From Riptortus pedestris (lineage: Eukaryota; Arthropoda; Insecta; Hemiptera; Alydidae), in contig CM032233.1 of the NCBI GenBank assembly GCA_019009955.1, positions 111,681,001 through 111,745,000 on the forward strand: a stretch of DNA of 64,000 bases. Reading direction: 5' to 3'. The translations under genes were made by a program, and so were the position numbers. The notes beneath the pieces were generated by a model. The model saw only the letters and a program-made list of their open reading frames with translations. It made no database searches and was not told where the DNA came from. Below, piece by piece: positions 47,872-60,152 of the stretch (position 1 is its first letter; every line of letters begins with the position of its first letter).

Positions 47872-50800
47872 CTAAAATAAAAAAAACAAATTCATGGTAC
47901 ATTACATAATACCATTAATTATCATCAGCATTGAATACACATTTGTGAAATGTCCAATCAACACCTACAACTAAAATAAAAAAAGTTCATGGTACATTAC
48001 ATAATTCAATTAAAATCAGAAGTCGTAACAAAATTAACTAAGAAAATAATCTAACCCTTTATAGGGCACATTTTGGCTTTATAGTTAGAACTATATTCTG
48101 GACGTATATGGTGACCAGGGGACCCTAAGTTACCATTTATAACATCACCCTCATAAAAAAAGTTAAAATAGATAATTCACTGGCACTAGGTAAGATGTAG
48201 CTGAAATGACAAGGGTTGGAAAGGGCGAGGGCTTCCAGGGAAGCCTAACTTTTGCTCCGATTGGATTTATGTGGCTCCTCCCGGCAGGAGCGTCTTGTAT
48301 TTATTTTTCTGAAGGCCACGACACCTAGCGAGACATGTAGAAACTACTCCCATCTTCTTCCCGCCAAGTTTAAATTTTTCGATCGCTGGGCTTCTTGAGC
48401 AGTCGTATAAAGGGTTAGATCATTAAATGGCGAATATTAAATTTTAGAATAATCCTAACTTAGAAATGAATAATGTGTTTTTTTATTTTTTTACAATCCA
48501 TCCGGTTTACAATTAAAGATTTTACATATCCAGTAATACTTTATGAGCGCTCTATCACTGAATTGGTAAATGTTTTGGGGGTTTGTAAAAAAAGAGAGTC
48601 ACAGAATTTAGCATGTACTTAACCCTTTCCACTCCAATGTCGAGTGTCACTCGACACTGATTTTGTTCCACTAGCTCCACTGTCGAGTGATACTCGACAT
48701 GGTGTAATACCTCTTTTTGCGGAAAATTTTAAAACAGGAGTTTTAACTTACTTTTTAAAGGAGGAGTTCTTTTTGTTACTGAAATGTTTGAGTCACGAAT
48801 GAATGAAACATATTCTAGAATAGTAAGATACTATAATTCAATTAAATTTTATCGATGCTACATAATAAAACTAGTTGTTATCGCACCGTTATCTGTTCGC
48901 CTCGTAAACAACTTATCTCTGAGCATCATCGTGTTTGTTTTCATGCAAAGACCTGTAATGTCATGTATGGTGTGAATTTTCCTGGCGGATAAGACTGTGA
49001 CTGAATCAATTCGCTGTGGGGCACGGACACGGATTGATGGTGCAACAAGTAACGCGTTTTGAAAGTAGTGATCGGTCGATTATAATTGCATATAAGTATA
49101 ATAACCCTCCATACTGTCATGCATAAAAAAATAGAGCAAAAGGTGTCTAAAAGGTCAATAACCGAAAATATAGATCTAATTGAAAACGAATTTGAGAGTA
49201 GTGACGATGAGGACTATATGAGAGAGTTGGACAATGTATTTGAAACCTTTCAATGCGAAGACGAGTGTGAAAATGAAGATAATATTCCTGAAGTTCCTGG
49301 ACCATCGAGGAGGAGAAAATCTGATCTAGGACCATTGGCTGCCACCGTAACAGACTCGGATTCTTCCGACGATATTTTTCAAAGAAGGCCCAGAGTTCGT
49401 AGAATTAGTAGTGATGAAAGTGTTTGTGAAATTCCGGTTGCAGACCATTCTTCGTGGGTGGATGTTTCAAAGCAAGATAAATATTATCCAAATATTGATT
49501 TTACAACAGGCAGTAAAGTTACTGGCCCTCAAATTCCAGTATTTTGTAGTACGCCTCTTCAATTTTTTCAATTATTTTTTACCGATGAACTAATAAGGAA
49601 AATTGTATCCGAAACAAATAAATATGCTGCTAATATTTTAGCTACAAAAAATATATCTAAATATTCTATTTGGAAAACATGGACAGATGTGAATGAAATT
49701 GAAATGAAAGCATTTTTGGGTGTTGTAATCAACATGGGTCTCATCGAAGTTCCAGAATTGCAAGATTATTGGAGTCAAGCTTTCCATTCTAATATTCCAT
49801 TTTTTGGCAGGATTTTTTCGCGAAGAAGATTTATGCAGATATTTTGGACATTGCATCTAGAAACAATACCAACAAAGAATCAGGGGCCCATCACTAGAAC
49901 ACAAAAGGTGAACAATTTTCTTATGTATATCGAATCCAAATGTAGACAACATTTTATACCTGACAAATATTTATCAATAGATGAATCGACTGTAGGTTTC
50001 AAGGGTAGAATTTCATTCTTGGCTTATAATCCAAAGAAGCCTACCAAATGGGGACTATGCGTTTATGTGTTAGCTGATTCCCAGGCAAGCTACATCTATT
50101 CTTTTGTTCCATATTATGGAAAAATAACAACGGATGGACTAATAAAGCCAGAATTATCATTTACCAGTAGAATTGTATTACATCTATACAATAATCTACT
50201 CACGTCTATACCTGAAGTTGCAGGATATCACATATTTACAGATCGATTTTATACTAACTTAATTTTGGCTAAGGAATTATTTGAAAATAAATGCTTTTTG
50301 ACCGGCACAATTATGCCTAACCGAAAAGGACTATCACAAGAAATAAAAAAACCCAAGTTACCGAGAGGAAAAACAATTGCTTTTCGCAAAGGCAATACCT
50401 TTCACTAGCTTGGTGTGATACCAGAATAGTGACACTGCTAAGCACTTTTTATACATCCGATTCACAAACTATCCAAAGGAGACTTGCAAAAGCAAAAAGA
50501 GGAAACATAGAAAGTCGTACGCCAAATAAAACAATACGAACGGAAGTAAAAAAACCTATCGTTATAGTTAATTATAATGAATACATGGGTGGTGTTGATG
50601 TGGCCGATCAATATACTTCTTCGTACTGCTTTATAAGAAAAACACTCAAGTGGTGGAGAAAACTATTTTTATGGGGGCTAGAGGCTCTGTTATAAATTCA
50701 TATCTGTTGTATAAAGACTGGAGTGTAAGAAATGGAAAAGTAGCAATGAGTCATAAGAAGTACAGACAAACTTTGCTCATGTCACTCATTGGAGACTTTA

Positions 50801-53800
50801 GGGCACCCGAAACAAGTCGCAGAACTGAGGTTGCGGCAGATACAGAACAACATCTCGATAGAACCCCTCACTTTATTTATTTACAACCTGGGGGGAAGCA
50901 CAAGGATTGTGCTGTGTGTTCCAACCGAAAAATAAAAGGGGGGAGAAAAGAAAGATGCTATTTTTGCAAAACATGTGAGACAAAACCTTCGCTTCATCCT
51001 GGGATTTGTTTCGAAAAATACCATACCAAAAGGGATTATAAAGATTAAAATTTAGGATTTTAATATAGTATCATGTAATTACTCATAAAATAAAGTTTAT
51101 TAAATAAGAAAAATTCGTTTTTTTTTTTTTACAAAATACACAAAAAACACTAAAAGTAAAAAAACGTAATTTTAGCGTGGAGCTGGTGGAATAAAAACAA
51201 AAACAGCCTTGGAGTGGAAAGGGTTAAGGAAAGAATAGTACTGGGGAACAACGCTAGAGGCTCTAAGTTCAAATCTCAGAATTACACTCTAAATTTTATT
51301 AAGCTGTACAGGCCCTGAGCTTTGGGGTTGGACTTCTATGCATTTCCTGTGCCCATTCAGGATCATGTAGACAAGGAGTAGCACTTAAATAAAGAAGTAG
51401 CAATATTTTCCCTGTAGTTGAAATAGCACCACCAGAATACAGCTGGGAATGCTTCAATCTGAGCTATTGACCTCCCATCAAAGCGTTGTTCCAGACCTTA
51501 GCACTTCATGGACTGTCAAGCCAAATAAATATGTTACAAACATGTGAAAAATAAGATTTTAATCTCATGATTTGATACCAGCTGGTAAATATTAATTTAA
51601 TTAAAATGTTCACCTTTTGTTAAAAACAGTTGTAATTTAAAAAAAAAAAAACAGTTTGAATTTTTATTGGTGCAATTAATTAACTTTGTATCTAGAAACT
51701 ATATTTTTTTAAATTGTTTCCATTTTGTAAAAATAAATATCGTTGACTTCTTGATCGAACTTGCGGCTCCCTCATGCCTGCAAATGTCCCTGTACATCAG
51801 CATGTTTTCTAGATTCATAATCTCTTTCTTTTTTAATATGAAGCAGTCATCTCAAATTTCTCTTCTTTTCAGAGTATGTATTGTATATAAATTGAATTTT
51901 TCTTTGTAGCACTCTAAGTTCTTCTTAGTCATACTATTCCTTGAGTACCTTATTCCTAATCAATATATAACCTTAGGGACTGAGTGAGACCACCATTTGA
52001 TTGTACTGGTATGAAAGTATTCAATCATACTATATAAACCAGCAATAAGAAGAGCTAAGAGATAACCAGTTTCCTTTGTTAGTACAGAAAAATTCATACA
52101 GGAAACTTTAAAGATATAATGCCAGACAAGAAGTTGTATAGATCATAATATTTTGGAAAGGGAGAAAAGACTGAGACTAGTAATAGTCAAAACAGCAAAT
52201 GTTTTTGATTATAATATATAATTATTACAACCAAATCTTTTATTTCAAGAGTGCACCCAATTAGAACAGAATCAGTAATGTCAAAATGTTTAGCTATACA
52301 TTTCTATGATCATGTGCATGTTTTAAAATCCAACAATTTACTCCATGCACCAAAATAACTCCTGATTTCTCAGATTGTGATATTTATAGAAAATGTTTTA
52401 GTAATGTGATATATACACTTCAATAGTTTGATGATACACATAAAATGTTGGTAGCAGGGTCATTTCTATTAGATCTTTTATAACACTTTACCCCATGTGT
52501 TTCTTGTGCTGCATCTTCAGAGGGCTAAATTTAGTCACATGTAAAGTTCCCATTAACTTTAGAACTAATGTAATATGTCTCCTACTACCAACCACTTATT
52601 TGTACTGTATCTCCTACCCTACCACTTATTTTGTTTTTTATACTACATAAATTCTAAGGTGTGTAAAAATTTAGTTAGTGAAGATGCATGACATGAAACC
52701 AAGAAACACATAAGCCAAGTGGTAATAAATAACTAATATAAATAAAGAAGTCATATTCTTTGACCTAGTCAGTTAAATATAATGCATATAATTATAATTA
52801 ATAAATAATTGGGTCATAATAGGCTACAGAAAAAATGTAAAGAGAGACATTACCAATAACAGCATTTCTAGATCCAAAGGCACAAATGCAAGCACATTCT
52901 GGAGGCACAGTGAATGTAGCTAAAGCCCACTGAGACTCAATGTACGTTCCCAGGAAACTCATACTGGAGAACCTAGAAAGGCAACAAACTAGATCACAAT
53001 TATCACGAAGGAAGTCGTGTAGGAGCTGCCGACCTGAAAAGATCAGAGCTAGAGCTGAGGATTATAACCGGGCATATACCTGACCGGCCGAGCTAAGTCT
53101 TAGAATACGCTAACATTTACTTATTTATTTATTTTATTTTATTTATAACTTTCTCTGCAAGACAGCAGTAGTGTCTTGCTACCAAGTAGCATTTTTATTT
53201 AATTATTAAGTAAAAAGATTTTATTTATTATTTTTGTTCATTTTTCATAAGGATACGTAAATTATTAATTATCCTACATTATTTACTCTGATAGGAGGTC
53301 CATGTAGTGGTACCCAAAAATGAATAAACCGCCTCACATTCGGTCACCTAATCGAAAAAGGCCCAAAAAACCGTGGAACAGATAAGAGGATTTACAAATA
53401 AATGAAAATATAGAGAAAACCATTAATAGTAGCAAATCTCTAATTATTAAAAGGGATAATGAGGGAGACCTTAGAAGGATCTCGCCTTTTTTAATATATA
53501 AAACTATAAATAATTATTGCGGTGAGCCCCATAATATAAAAAAACTAAGAAATGACAATATTAGTTGAAACTAAATCAAAACAACAGTCGGATAAACTTT
53601 TACACCTGAAAGCTTTCGGACCTAGTGTTAAAGTAACTGTTAAAAGCCATGAAAAACTTAACATTAGTAAAGGGGTCATATTTTGTTCAGATTTAGACCA
53701 AGTTGAAAAAGCAGAAATATTAGAAGAACTAAAAAACGACCATGTTAAAGAAGTAAAGAGGATAATATCCAAAAGGGCAGGTATAGAAAACAAAACACAT

Positions 53801-56800
53801 TTATATATCCTTACGTTTTCACTCCCAACTCTCTCTGAAAGTATTAAAATGGGTTTCCATAAGCTCAAAATAAAAATGTATGTGCCTAACCCTATTAGGT
53901 GCAGAAAATGTTTTAGATTGGGGCATTTTGCAGACTCCTGCTCAAATGCTCATTTATGCGCATTCTGTGCATAGCCAGAACACAGGGATATGCCATGTGA
54001 TACAATAGTACCTCACTGTGTTAATTGTAAGGGCTCACACCACAGTCTTGATATAAAGTGCCCAAAACTTGTAGAAGAAAAGGAAATTAAATGTATTCAG
54101 TTCAGGGAAAAGATAACTTATTTCGCTGCAAAGAAGATGTATAAAGAAGGTAAACCTACCACTGCTAACAGATTATATTCTGAAGCTGTAATAAACACAA
54201 AAAAATGTATGGAAGTAGGCTGCTAAACTGACTCGTATATTTACAACAAGAGTAATTCCACAGTAGAGATAAGGCCTAGTTTGCCAAAGGTTAGCATTAG
54301 TACTGGATTATCCCCAGCCCTCGCGAAGGGCCTCTCACCTTCCCTACCCCTCCCCTATCACTCCCTCTACCACTAGCACTTCATCGGAACCCATACTTCC
54401 AGGAGAAAGGAAGTGCTCAGCGGGAAGTCAAGTCCCCCCATTGCCTAGGCGCAACTCGACAAGCCGTAAAAAGCATAAAAATAAAAATTCCAAATCTGAA
54501 AATAAATTTAGTGACGATGAGATGGAGACTACCTAAAACAAATGTTGCCATTTTTTGTAACTTTCAACACATCTATCACGATAAACCTAACATTTATTTA
54601 TTCTTTCACTCAGATAACAACTAGATATAGAATGAAAGCTCATAAGATATCTAATGCAGAACGTCCAACAACCAGTAATTCCACTATTTACAGAAAAGAT
54701 AAAGAGATTGGAAAAGGAGAAGGGGCTCATGGAGGAGTCGCTACCGCAGTTGCGAATAATGTTTTCTCAAAGGAAATACCAATAGCAACACCTCTGCTGG
54801 AAGTTGTTGTAAGAGCCAAACTCAGTTTTGAATTCACCATATGTAACATTTACCGACCACCCAATGAATCCATAAATGAGTCAGCCTTGCTGCAGCTAAT
54901 TGACAGGCTCCCCCCACCTTACATCGTCGTGGGTGACATGAATGGATGCCATCAGTCCTGGGACCCATATACAACCAACTCCAGAGGAAATACTTTGAGA
55001 AGGATAATAGACTCTTCAGAATCATTACTCCTCAACAATGGTGAAAGCACTCACGTCTGCCTCAAAACAGGAACGTCTACAGCAATAGATTTGGCGTTCT
55101 GTTCCCCCACTTTATTCAACCACTTAACCTGGGAGGTTTGTCAAGACCAACATGGAGGTGACCACTTCCCAACAAAGCTCACATTTAAAGAGGAAGCTCC
55201 CAGAATCAAGAAGCACCTTAGATGGATTATTGATAAAGCTAACTGGGAGGAGTTTAGCAATTTAATCAACATAACTATCCAGGATGTTCCAGATGATATC
55301 AAGGCAATGGTTGAGCATATAACAAACTGTATTATTCAGCCTGCTCTTGAAACAATTCCCAAAACAAAAGGCCTTCCTATACCCAATTACGCACCTTGGT
55401 TCGATGAAAACTGCCGTCATGCAATAAAACTCAGGAACAAGGCTCTAAAAATATTTCAGCGGAATCCAACAAAAGATAACTAAATAAGTTATAAACAGCA
55501 CAAAGCAAAAGTCCGAAACCTTGTGAAACTGAAAAAGAAGAATTCTTGGATAGCATATATTGAGACAATTGGCATGTGTACAGCAAAACAAATAAAACAA
55601 GTTTGGCAGAAAATTCATAGTGTGATTGGGAAACACTCTACAGGAATCCTGATTCTAAATATTCAAAACGAAGTAATCACTGACAACCAAGCGATTGCAG
55701 AATGCTTTGCGAGTCATTTTGCCGAAATCTCCAACGTTACTTCGCCATATAATCCCAATATCCATCCTGATGAGGCTGAGCACAGAGAGGTAGGAGACCA
55801 GGAAAGCAAATTCCCATTTAATTACAATGCCCCTTTCACAATTTGGGAACTCCAATGTGCAATAGACGATTTAAAACCAACTACTCCCGGACCAGATGAA
55901 CTACATAACCAAATGATCAAAAAACTAGGGGATTCCTTATCTAGTCGCAGAGAGGTGCTGAATGGCATTCCGCAGGGAAGTGTGCTGAGCTACATGCTTT
56001 TTGTAATCGGAATAAATTCTATAGTGGAGGTAATTCCTAGACAGTTCAAGGCATTTCAGTATGTGGATCACCTGACTGTTTTTTTAAGATATAGGTGTCA
56101 TGACTGGATGAGAAGAACATTGCAAAATTTGCTGAATAATCTTCAAGCTTGGTCGGAAGACAATAATATCCGTTTTTTTACAGACAAGACTAAATGTGTT
56201 CAGTTTTCTCACAAAAGGACACCGAGTGAAAAGCCACAGCTGAACTTGAATGGGCAAGCATTAGTTTTTGAAGAAGTAGTCAAGTTCTTAGGCTTAGTCC
56301 TCGACAAAAAATTAACCTGGGTTTCCCACATTAATTAAGTATATTTAAGCAGAATGCCTTAAGAGACTCAATATAATGAAAGTCCTAGCAAAGACTTCCT
56401 GGGGTGCAGACCGCAAGACGATGAGCATGGTATACATGAGCCTAGTCCATCCAAGCTGGACTATGGCTGTCGGGTGTATTTATCAGCTAAGACCAGCCAC
56501 CTCTTACTCCTCGACACTATCCTTCATTCAGGAATAAGACTGGCGACTGGAGCTTTCAAGACCAGTCCAATAGTAAGCCTTTGCGCAGAAGCTTCATTCC
56601 CACCATTAGTTTTTAGAAGGCAACAAGTAATCAATTCATACATTGCTAAGATGAAACTACAGCCCTCAAAACCTGCATATGCGTATGATACTATACGATG
56701 AAAATCAAAGACGCTGCCCCACTAGGAATCAGACAAAGAAGGCTCATAAGAGAATTTCATGAAATTACTATAGAGGAAGCGAACTTGAGCTAGGATAAAC

Positions 56801-59726
56801 CCTCATGGATGCACATACCTCCCAGAGTAGATTTAAGTTTAAAGAATACAGAGATTAGTTTAGTTAAAATCAATATGACCAGCATTTTGGAAAAATATAC
56901 CGACTTTGAGATGATATACACTGACGGGTCTAAAAATAAAGATAATGTCGGTTGCGCTATAATTCACAGGGGTACTGCCATGAAGTATAAATTACCTCCA
57001 TACGCGTCCATTTATAGTGCTGAATTACAAGCCATTGCTGCGGCACTATATCAGGCCATCAATAGCTTCAATACCAAAATCCTTATCTGCACTGATTCTC
57101 TTTCTGCCATACAAAGCATGAAAAAACCTCATAAATCCGGAATCACACTGAACAAAATTAACAAATATCTGGACATACTACAAACACTGAAAAAAACAGT
57201 AATATTTATATGGACTCCATCCCACGTTGGAGTAGTTGGGAATGAAAAAGCGGATAAGGCTGCTAAGGAGGCTGCAGTAATGAATGAACCACCTATTCAA
57301 ATGTATGAAGTCAATGATGCGAAGTCTTGGCTGAGGCGCAGATTTCGAGAAAACTTGAACTCGATGAGGTCTGAAGTGCCTCTAACAAACAAGCTAAGGA
57401 ACATTAAAGCTACAACCAAACCAGGAGGACTGCAGAGAGGGTAAGTCGCCGAGAAAAAGTAGTAGTCACCAGAAATAGAATCGGACGCACTCCAACGTGA
57501 CCTGTTCAAAGTGTGAGTCGTGCCAAGTGCCACTTACCATTCAGCACATTATCGAAGAGTGCCCAGCCTAAGACAAGTTTTTTTCTGAGCACGGAGTTCC
57601 ACAAAATACAGCAGCAGCACTACAAGATTCTCGAAAGTCCATAGACGCATTCATAAACTTATTAAAAGACCTCAACTTATATAATAAAATTTAATATTGT
57701 AACGGATAATTTAAATTGCTTAAACAATTATTTTATTTATTTATTTATTTTATTTTTTTTTAGTATAATTAAATATGATGTTAGAAGTAAGTTTTTATAT
57801 GTTGTATGAAGTATATGAAAGTGGATATGTCTGGCCACATATTAATTATTGAATATTGTTAGAAATATATATAGATATAAACATATATAGAAATATAATA
57901 TAGAAAGTATAAACATGTAAGACACGAGGGAAAAAAAAGAGAAAAAAAACTATTTGTGTGAGTGTATATGTATATATGTGTGTATGTATGTATGCATGTA
58001 TGAATATATATATAATAAATAAAAAAAAAGCTGGTTACATATATCTATTTACTACTCTATATTAATGTGTTTTACCATATAAATAACATTATATAAATTG
58101 TTACAAATATAAGCATGAGTATCAAAAGAGACGGACGTTAGAGGGGGGAAAAAAAAAGTAGTAAACTGTAGTAAGTGATGCAATTGACAGTTAAGCACAT
58201 TACCTACATTTGTTAGAACATCATCATACATGAAAACATGATACTATTACAGTATTATGACAGAAAATTCAGAGTGAGTTATGCCAAAATAAATAATTAT
58301 ATGACGGTGTTGAATAAGATGAAGGGCATAATAACCTCACAGTTTATTGCCCCAATAAACCCTAATCCTAATTATCACAAAACATTACTTCCTCATGAAC
58401 ATGAACTTTTCTTTTGAACAAATATGATTTCTGAGTCCACTCTTTTCAACATGGATCATATTCTGTCTGATTATCTTTGTATTCTTTATTTATATGTCAT
58501 TGCTGCTCCACGGAATGCTTAACACATTGGTGGCTGAGTCGTATGAGTTAAAATCATTCCAGTTGGCAAGACGGATACAGAATGAATTGAAATAGCACTA
58601 ACAGGTGTTGAAGGGTACTAAACGGCCACCACTTAGGAAGGGCCCAAGCCCTTCACCCTCAATTTATTGCCCTTCGATAGCCATTATCAATGTATTAAGG
58701 AGAAATACAGCCCCCTAGCGTGATATGATGCCTGAAAGTACCTTTCAAATGAATTTCTCTAAACTGTTTTTAATGTTGAGTAAGAAAATTGAGTTCATTC
58801 TGGATTTTAAGGAGCACACAGGTGTTTATCAGATTTGAATGATTGTGTTTTAGGAGTATCTGGAAATACCGAAAAGAACCCATTCATAATGTTATTATAA
58901 CCATAATATATCCCCCCCAAAAAATGTTACCCCAGGATTAGCAGAAAAGAGATGTTCATGGGCTGACATTTTCCAGGGAATTTTGATCAAAATATTTTTC
59001 GGGATTGTGTTGTATGTAAGGAGAGTGAATGTAAAAAAAGGAAGAGATTGGCAGTTGGAGCTTGTGTCTGACATAACAAGAGCACTCGGAAATTACATGC
59101 TTCACTGTTTCAGCATCACACAGACAGACATCTTGGGACTTCCTTTAACTTGAAATAGTGCAACTTAAAATGGAAATCACTGTGTTCCGAAAGCAGCTGA
59201 AACCTGGTCATAAAGTATTCTAACTAGAATAAAAATAAAAGTTTTTTTTTTTATTGCAAAATCTTAGCTGGAGGTTGGTAATAGTGATTACACTGGTTAT
59301 TATTATTATTTATTAACGTCCACTTTTTGCAACTTAGGCTAATTGGGACGGGTTATCTACAGGCTACCATCCTTTTCTAGCCAGGGTGGGACTTAGGATG
59401 TTATTTAATGAATTTCGTCACTAAATAATTTCCTTTGCCCAGGCAAGAATCGAACTCGCCACTCTAGGTTTACCATGTGAGATTAAGGTCAACACTTTAA
59501 CTCACATGGCTACCCTGAGCCCTGATTACATTGGTATGGTTATATCTAAATGATTTAGTAATACTACAACATTTTAATAATATAGCTACATTAAATTTTC
59601 TGATAGCTAATCTGAACTACTTACGTTGACCGCTTATTTAGACGAGTATCTTTTAAAGCAAATATATGAATTGTTCCTTTGTCACTTGAGCAGCAAAGGA
59701 ATTCAGAATCTTGACTGAAGTTAATG
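47762..59726 (-). CDS. WDR45: WIPI4/WDR45-type protein, C-terminal three exons (partial)
   Basis: Autophagy PROPPIN, a seven-bladed beta-propeller that binds phosphoinositides and partners ATG2 at forming autophagosomes. Three - strand exons join in frame: 59726-59625, 52972-52854 and 47871-47762. They code [20 protein letters not shown] then [13 protein letters not shown], then [20 protein letters not shown] and [10 protein letters not shown], then [20 protein letters not shown] followed by [15 protein letters not shown] and TGA. The DKGT, SQW.LA.FTVP, CAFG and NCNRE..DVYLDI blocks are hallmarks of the WIPI4/WIPI3 C-terminus, and the acidic end fits WIPI4. Upstream exons lie beyond 60 kb or outside the window. 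The introns (6.7 and 5.0 kb) are inflated by a LINE, a SINE and a piggyBac. Confidence 0.9.
47915..47970 (-). pseudogene. Degraded tandem copy of WDR45-like terminal exon
   Basis: 99 bp upstream in transcript direction lies a second acceptor ATTTTAG and a 56-nt open stretch reading [17 protein letters not shown] then TAA. It is in the same phase as the real exon. It belongs to a 95-bp tandem duplication (TTCATGGTACATTACATAAT occurs at 47891-47910 and 47986-48005). If spliced it would truncate the protein, losing the NCNRE..DVYLDI end. It is probably a dead exon. Confidence 0.75.
48009..48618. other. Last-intron sequence of WDR45-like gene
   Basis: No exon-like or transposon structure is recognised between the duplicated exon and the piggyBac. 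A more GC-balanced stretch lies at about 48210-48400. Confidence 0.35.
48623..51223 (+). mobile_element. piggyBac transposon, 2601 bp, both ends present
   Basis: TTAA duplicates at 48619-48622 and 51224-51227 flank termini CCCTTTCCACTCCAATG and, in reverse, CCCTTTCCACTCCAAGG, a 15-bp perfect terminal repeat plus one mismatch. Two copies of a near-palindrome (TGTCGAGTG.NACTCGACA) at 48638-48656 and 48681-48699 are candidate transposase sites. It carries one broken transposase gene and lies in the last intron of the WDR45-like gene, antisense to it. Confidence 0.9.
49086..51048 (+). pseudogene. piggyBac transposase with two frameshifts
   Basis: DDE/D-type transposase that cuts and pastes at TTAA in the nucleus. 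The first frame (49086-50408) codes an acidic N-terminus, then the PGBD domain from about residue 155. Catalytic Asp 299 lies in YLSIDEST and Asp 386 in [12 protein letters not shown] frameshift near 50400 moves the frame to 50405-50695, which has the third Asp in [15 protein letters not shown] (50597-50599). A second shift near 50685 moves it to the frame ending at 51048. The C-terminus is the usual Cys/His-rich zinc-binding domain ([15 protein letters not shown]). Each shift is a small indel and the coding is otherwise clean, suggesting recent decay or assembly error. There are no introns. Confidence 0.88.
51228..52853. other. WDR45-like last intron, 3'-flank of piggyBac
   Basis: AT-rich. 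At 51240-51300 GCTCTAAGTTCAAATCTCAG resembles a B box, perhaps a relic of another tRNA-like repeat, but no A box or tail is clear. Confidence 0.3.
52854..52972 (-). CDS. WDR45: WDR45-like penultimate exon
   Basis: 119 nt between acceptor TTTCTAG and donor GTAATG on the - strand. Codes [20 protein letters not shown] followed by [19 protein letters not shown], with one base left to join the last exon. Confidence 0.9.
53320..54226 (+). pseudogene. LINE ORF1 (gag-like) with stops and a frameshift
   Basis: ATG at 53320 opens [20 protein letters not shown], then TAA at 53383. The frame resumes, shifts near 53560, and continues to TAA at 54224. Three zinc knuckles are visible: [14 protein letters not shown] (CX2CX4HX4C), CAFC....HRDMPC (CX2CX4HX4C) and [15 protein letters not shown] (CX2CX3HX6C). 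An in-frame TAG at 53972-53974 lies inside the second knuckle. ORF1 proteins bind the element RNA. Confidence 0.75.
54542..57693 (+). pseudogene. LINE ORF2 (EN-RT-RNaseH), multiply broken
   Basis: The endonuclease shows [11 protein letters not shown] (about 54940), [10 protein letters not shown] and GGDHFP (55160), but the N-terminal motif is lost. An in-frame TAA lies at 55481. The reverse transcriptase region has a large internal deletion: [17 protein letters not shown] (55867) is followed after about a dozen residues by [15 protein letters not shown] (55945), removing the motif with the first catalytic Asp. The YxDD box is YVDH (56059-56070). RNase H (56809-57444) keeps YTDGS, SAELQ, CTDS and GNEKAD. 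A zinc motif CSKCESC..H..EEC lies near 57500-57570. Other frameshifts lie at 56338-56474, 56700-56809 and after 57440. It cannot be active. Confidence 0.8.
57694..59284. other. Intron sequence, no exon seen
   Basis: AT-rich with TATG-type simple repeats near 57960-58020. At 58519 TTAACACATTGGTGGCTGAG resembles a piggyBac-type left end, but I find no partner end. Part of 58540-58750 is GC-balanced and may be a decayed repeat. Confidence 0.3.
59298..59522 (-). mobile_element. tRNA-derived SINE, copy 3
   Basis: On the - strand the head reads GGGCTCAGGGTAGCCATGTG with a B-box-like GAGTTCGATTCTTGCC. The body is shared with the other copies (GGTAGCCTGTAGATAACCCG) and the tail is TAATAAATAATAATAATAA. 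The target duplication is 13 bp with one mismatch: TGATTACACTGGT at 59285-59297 and TGATTACATTGGT at 59523-59535. It lies in an intron of the WDR45-like gene, in the sense orientation. Confidence 0.8.
59625..59726 (-). CDS. WDR45: WDR45-like antepenultimate exon
   Basis: 102 nt between acceptor CTTTTCAG and donor GTAAGT on the - strand. Codes [20 protein letters not shown] and [13 protein letters not shown] plus split codons. It is the blade with the SSDKGT..IF signature. Confidence 0.9.
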
Positions 59727-59952
59727 CTGAAAAGAAAAATTATATATGAAATAAAATAAGAATCATTTTAAAAACCATCATTTGAATACAAGAAGTGATG
59801 GTAAAATTACAAGCAAAAAAACAGTTTTAGTTTAATAATTATATATCTGTTATAGAGATATGTTATTTTTCATAGAGATAAGATAAAGAGAATAACTGCA
59901 TTGAGCAGTCCATAAATGATAAAAGGATCAGAAAAAAGGAAATTTTCTTTTT

Positions 59953-60070
59953 AGCAGATTTCCCTTAAGGGAAATCAGCTATTGAGGTCGTACTCATGAC
60001 GCGAGTTTTGGAAAATTTCTTCAAATGTCCATCGATCCTACCCAGGAGATGGCAAAAATGAGGTCCGTTC

Positions 60071-60152
<82 letters not shown>

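Larger units (their letters stand above)
53320..57693 (+). mobile_element. I-superfamily LINE, inactive
   Basis: A two-ORF non-LTR retrotransposon with an ORF1 of zinc-knuckle type and an ORF2 with apurinic endonuclease, reverse transcriptase, RNase H and a C-terminal CCHC-like zinc motif. The RNase H and three CX2C knuckles place it in the I superfamily (I/Loner/Outcast-like). It lies in an intron of the WDR45-like gene, opposite strand. The 5' UTR probably starts before 53320 but its limit is not visible. No target duplication was found. Confidence 0.8.
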
